From: Micropterus salmoides
Taxonomy: Eukaryota; Chordata; Actinopteri; Centrarchiformes; Centrarchidae
Reading direction: 5' to 3'
Assembly (NCBI RefSeq): GCF_014851395.1
Contig: NW_024040707.1
Coordinates: 18,594,457-18,658,456 of the forward strand
Length of the DNA stretch: 64,000 bases
Part shown: positions 59,881-64,000 of the stretch, in pieces
Position numbering within the stretch: position 1 is the stretch's first letter
Layout: each line of letters starts with the position of its first letter
Notes under the pieces: generated by a model
Told to the model about the DNA's origin: nothing
Database searches by the model: none
The model's input: the letters and a program-made list of their open reading frames with translations, nothing else
Made by a program: the position numbers and the translations under genes

Positions 59881-62800
59881 TTTGTGCAATTTGGAATTTC
59901 ATTTTTTTTTTCTTTTAATTGTATACATTTTTATTTCCTATTTGCATTTATTCATTTATATATATACTTTAGTTTACATTTAATTTTTTTTTAATTTTTG
60001 AATATTGACACTGTATTACAAAAACATATGCTACCTGTGTTTTCATATTAATAAAAATTGCATCCCCTTATTGAGGCTAACTTAACCTCAGGCAGCAGAC
60101 TCTGGATTCAGCAATGTTTCTATTTTGGTAGTTGTTAGTGTCGACGCCTTGGCAATGTGTGTTGATGAATTTGAGGAGTGGAGCGTATGAGCGAGTACTG
60201 AATGGATGGGGGTGCATTTCTTTGGATGCTGAGTTCAGATATCAACAATCTCTCTCCAGAATCGCAGACTTCCCCTTTAACTTCAGCCTCTCATTTTCCA
60301 ATATGAACTGATCAACCCTCATTTCCCCCCTGGCAGACAACCCCTGCCTCCTTTACTCCTCTTTCTGCTTCCCTGCCTCCCTTTCAGGCCCAGTCAACCC
60401 AAGCTCACTCCACACATGTGGCACGATTAGAGGCAGAACGTGGGGTTGTATTGATTTCTGAAGCTGTGAGATGACAAGTTTGGTCTCAGATCCCCCTGTT
60501 TACATCTGACTCGCTGCAAGCCGCTTGTGGTCTGAGAGAAAGGAAGACAATAGGGAGTAATAGAAAGAAAACGCATCGATATTTCCCTTGTCTGAAGAAG
60601 ATGATTACCTGGTGTTCTGTCATGCAGCATGTATGGGCATTTACACTATGCCTAATGCTATATCGTCTATGTCTTAGATATACTATTGTTTAGGTTTGGG
60701 TTTGTGAAACTGCTAGGGACCAGTCCATTGTGGAACACCACTGAGCTGCCAACTCAGATTGTAGCAAATGCCAAAACAGAGGAAGGTGAGTCAGAGTGGC
60801 ATTTGGAGGAGGAGGCCCCTGCAGACAAAATTCATCATGCCTGCAGATGCTGCCTGCAGCTGGGGCAGGTGGATCACTAACTGCAACAACAAGGGAAACA
60901 CTGGACATAGAGTAAGGGGGTGCCATGGTCTGCGACTCAACACCATCCCATCAAGGAAAAGGCCCCTTCACCACATAACGATACCTCCACAGACACTAGA
61001 AAATATGGGTGAGGTCCTTCTCCGAAGGATTAGACTTTTCGTATCTCTCATTGTTTTGTCAGACAAACCCCTGATTCTGTGTGACCTTTGACCGCTAAGC
61101 TTGTCCCCCCCCCCTTATTCTTTGAGGCAGCTGACACAAAAAGAAGTGTTGCATATGATTTCCATATGGGTCTTTTGTTGGTGAGACATAGGCGACAAAG
61201 ATGCATGTTCCCTTTTGCTCACTGTCTTGATCAGTCAGGTGTGTGGTATTTTTTAAGGATTCTATGAGTCACTGGATGTATAAATCAGTCTTACATTGCG
61301 TGCTGGTGTCACTGTCGTTAATGGCTGACAGTCTATTGACTGGCCTGCCAAGCCTTGTTAAACCAACTGGCAGCTTTTCCGAGACCAAAGCCTACATCGC
61401 ATCCTTTTATACCAACAACAAACTTCCTTTCTCCCCTGGAGCTATTTATCTACCTTTCAATTCATGTCACCTTTCATTTCTCGCTATTGTTTTCAGCTGT
61501 CTTCTTGCCCGACCCCTGGTCTCTCTTGAAGGATGCATGTGGATTTCTGGCAGCTTGCTGAGGATGTTTTTTTTTTTCAACTAACATGCCACAAATCTAT
61601 GATTGGCCAATGAAGCTCTCTTTGAAGCTTCCCTGCATCTCTCTAAACATCTTGGGCAACATCAAAGACCGCAGGCCAGAGTTCAACTGGGAGCATCGTC
61701 TCTCCTTTTCCCTTTTCCCCTCTTCTTCAAGGGTCTTGTTTCTGCGCAGCGCTGCTGAAGGAGATGAATAGCGAGCAGAGGGGAAAAGGGGAGGCGGAGG
61801 AAGCTGCTTCTCTTCCTGCGTTTGTGTCCATCATGTGTCATGGCCGCTCTTGGCTTTCATGTTCTGTCTGGCTGAGTCTCCTGCTCCAGCAGTCTCTGTT
61901 TCCTCGCTGCAAATCTGTGTCCCTCAGAGGCAGGAGACACTCTCTCCTCTGCATCCATTTCAGCTCGGCTCAGCGTAGCTGGGATCTGCTCTCACCTTGC
62001 TGACACCAGCTCCTCAGCAGACACCTCTTCCCTGCATGGGCTCAGCTGGCTGACAGGCAGCTGTCTGTGTGGATAAAGAAGGGGAGGACACACACTGTAG
62101 TAGGCATGTCACCATCACTGCCTCCTTTTCTAACACCTTTGCTATTGCCACCTCTTTGGTTTAGACACTTCCTCAAAAATAAAACTGTACCTAAAGTGAC
62201 ATCAGGTTATGTTTTTCTTTGTTTTTACTCAGGTTGGATTGAAGGTTAAGCAGGTTATGTTTTTATGCATTTTGTTGTTTTTTACTTCACCAGCTCATAA
62301 TGTTCAAAGTAAACACAGAACACCCTCTTCACCCTTTCATGTTGCTGCATTTTTGCTAACGTAGAATAATTATGATCACTGCATCTCAAGTGTGGCTAAT
62401 TGTTGAGCCTAATATAGCGGACTTTGACTCAAACACTTGAGAAATAGTCCGTGTTTGATTACCACGGAAAGGAAAATTCAGTCACAGGGGCCCAAAACAA
62501 GCCAGTGGCTGATGAAGACAAATGTGCAAACACATGTTGGCAGAATTGCTTTTTGGTTGAGCGTGATCGGCTACGCTCAGGAGGGCGGAACCAGGAGTTG
62601 TGATTTATAGTTTTGTGTTGTCCCTGGACCACCACTGTCTGCTGCCTCCCACTACTGTAATTACCATGTGTGTCTATTAGAATAGTCCTGCTGCCCACAA
62701 TGTATCACCTCAGCCAAGAGGAGTTACACTTACCAGAGGTAGTCTTGTTATTCAAACAGTGTTCCCTACAAAAGCATGATACACAGGAAGAGTGGTGAGC

Positions 62801-64000
62801 AAAAATACACTGCAGATGATGTGATAAAGGTCAAAAAGAACAATACTGAAAGGTTGAGGAGTGTATTGAAAGGGGGAAAACAAGGACAGACACAGGTTCA
62901 TCTTCCTACAGACATGTATGCCTTCATTTGGATGCTATAAACCACATACAATTTTAGCATACAGTATATATCCCCAATCCTCCATTAAATGCTCTTCACC
63001 CTCATTGTATTCTGAAATGCTACATACCTGCATACCTACATGTAATAATTTTAACAACATTAATGTTTTATGTGCTTTTTATGCAGCTAGATCTGTGGAT
63101 TTCAGAACTTATTCAATGTATTTTTACATTACATGTCACCTTGCATCTTATCTGTATCCCTGCTGACTAGTTTGCTTTGACTAAAGTCTGCTGGTCTGGA
63201 TTCAGTTTTCTTTGCCTTGGGCCTTATAGCATCTCCTAGTGGGCAAACTGCCCGCTGTTTTCAATCCCATAAAAATTAATGCTTTGAATAATGTGATTTA
63301 GTCAATACCTTCAGGTACCTTGACAAATAAGAGAACTTGACATCTTCTGAGCTTGTTTATAAAGTAGATTTCTCTGCAGTGTTTCCATTATGGATCATTT
63401 TCCTTTGCAGTTTAATAGTCAAAGTGTGTGCGCAGTCCACTTCCCACCGACTTTGTCAAAACATTTGAATCTGTCTGCTTTAATTACAGTTTTGTTTAGA
63501 ACTAATAAACCATTTTACATAAGGGAACTTTCTTTCATCTCTTTCTCAAACTAATTATTTTTGTTACGTCTACCTAAAAAGGAACTGAATCACCTTTTTC
63601 TTCTTCATGAGAGCTCTGAACCGATAATGAGACCTGGCACTGAGCTCTGGTCAGTGTCATTTATGCTGTAATTGGCCTAAGGGTGTAAAGGGCAGCCATG
63701 CATCAGAGAAGACAGAGAACTAAGTGGCTTACAATGACAGTACTGAGAGAATTAAATACAAGTAGAGAACTCACATAAGTCACAAACTGAAGAGAGTTTT
63801 TGAGTGGTTTATGATCCAACATGTATTATAGACATCATGATTATTATACAGATGATTGACTGAATGAATTTGTGTTTTTTATGTCATACAAAGTGCTGTT
63901 GCACAAGGGACACAACATACTTTCAGCACTCACACTCAAAAGAAAGAAAAAAAAAATAAACAACAAAGCATTACAGTATACCACACAGACAACAAATTGT

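Larger units (their letters stand above)
55111..64000. other. Right-hand intergenic region, no gene seen
   Basis: No coding exon with family resemblance on either strand. A fragment near 59770-59830 ('ttactgccaagtagtttttccacttacaaggattttg') looks like a dispersed fish repeat. AT-rich, T-rich low complexity occupies 59890-60000. The open frames at 57660-58335 and 61243-62003 are pyrimidine-rich or unrecognised. Confidence 0.5.

Overview
This window reads as nuclear DNA from a ray-finned fish, probably a percomorph teleost. The coding exons are short and split by GT-AG introns in AT-rich sequence. The repeats (a tRNA-derived SINE, a decayed Tc1-type transposon, dispersed fish repeats, and CA/CT microsatellites) are typical of teleosts. 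There is no bacterial gene organisation, no CRISPR array and no operon. Most open frames in the window are chance frames in non-coding DNA.

Four gene loci can be supported. (1) birc5 (survivin), + strand, 6947-8390: four coding exons, 148 residues, one intact BIR domain. (2) neurod4, a proneural bHLH factor, - strand, coding 15798-14722 in one exon, with a likely non-coding first exon near 16821-16990. (3) A myosin alkali (essential) light chain locus, + strand, 24554-32659. (4) c1ql4, a secreted C1q-like protein, - strand, with two coding exons (45548-45003 and 36801-36622) split by an 8.2 kb intron.

The myosin locus is the main find. It carries a long proline/lysine-rich first exon (MYL6B-like) and, 2.6 kb downstream, a short first exon that supplies only the ATG (MYL6-like). 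Two 28-nt second exons with the same phase follow. Including both creates an immediate stop, and including neither shifts the frame. The common exons come next, then two alternative ends ([10 protein letters not shown] or ELVRMVMNG). This is the arrangement known from the skeletal MYL1 (MLC1F/MLC3F) gene. In mammals MYL6B and MYL6 are separate neighbouring genes; here one locus appears able to make both proteins.

The remaining DNA is intergenic or intronic. It holds repeats, several perfect hairpins, a CpG-rich patch upstream of neurod4, stretches that look like conserved non-coding DNA, and an unexplained cluster of duplicated blocks at 38.4-40.4 kb inside the c1ql4 intron. From 45.8 kb to the right edge I recognise no gene. 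MYL6, MYL6B, NEUROD4 and C1QL4 all map to human 12q13, so the right-hand part of the window looks like conserved linkage; BIRC5 does not belong to that group in human. All calls come from reading the sequence and from remembered family sequences; no search was run.
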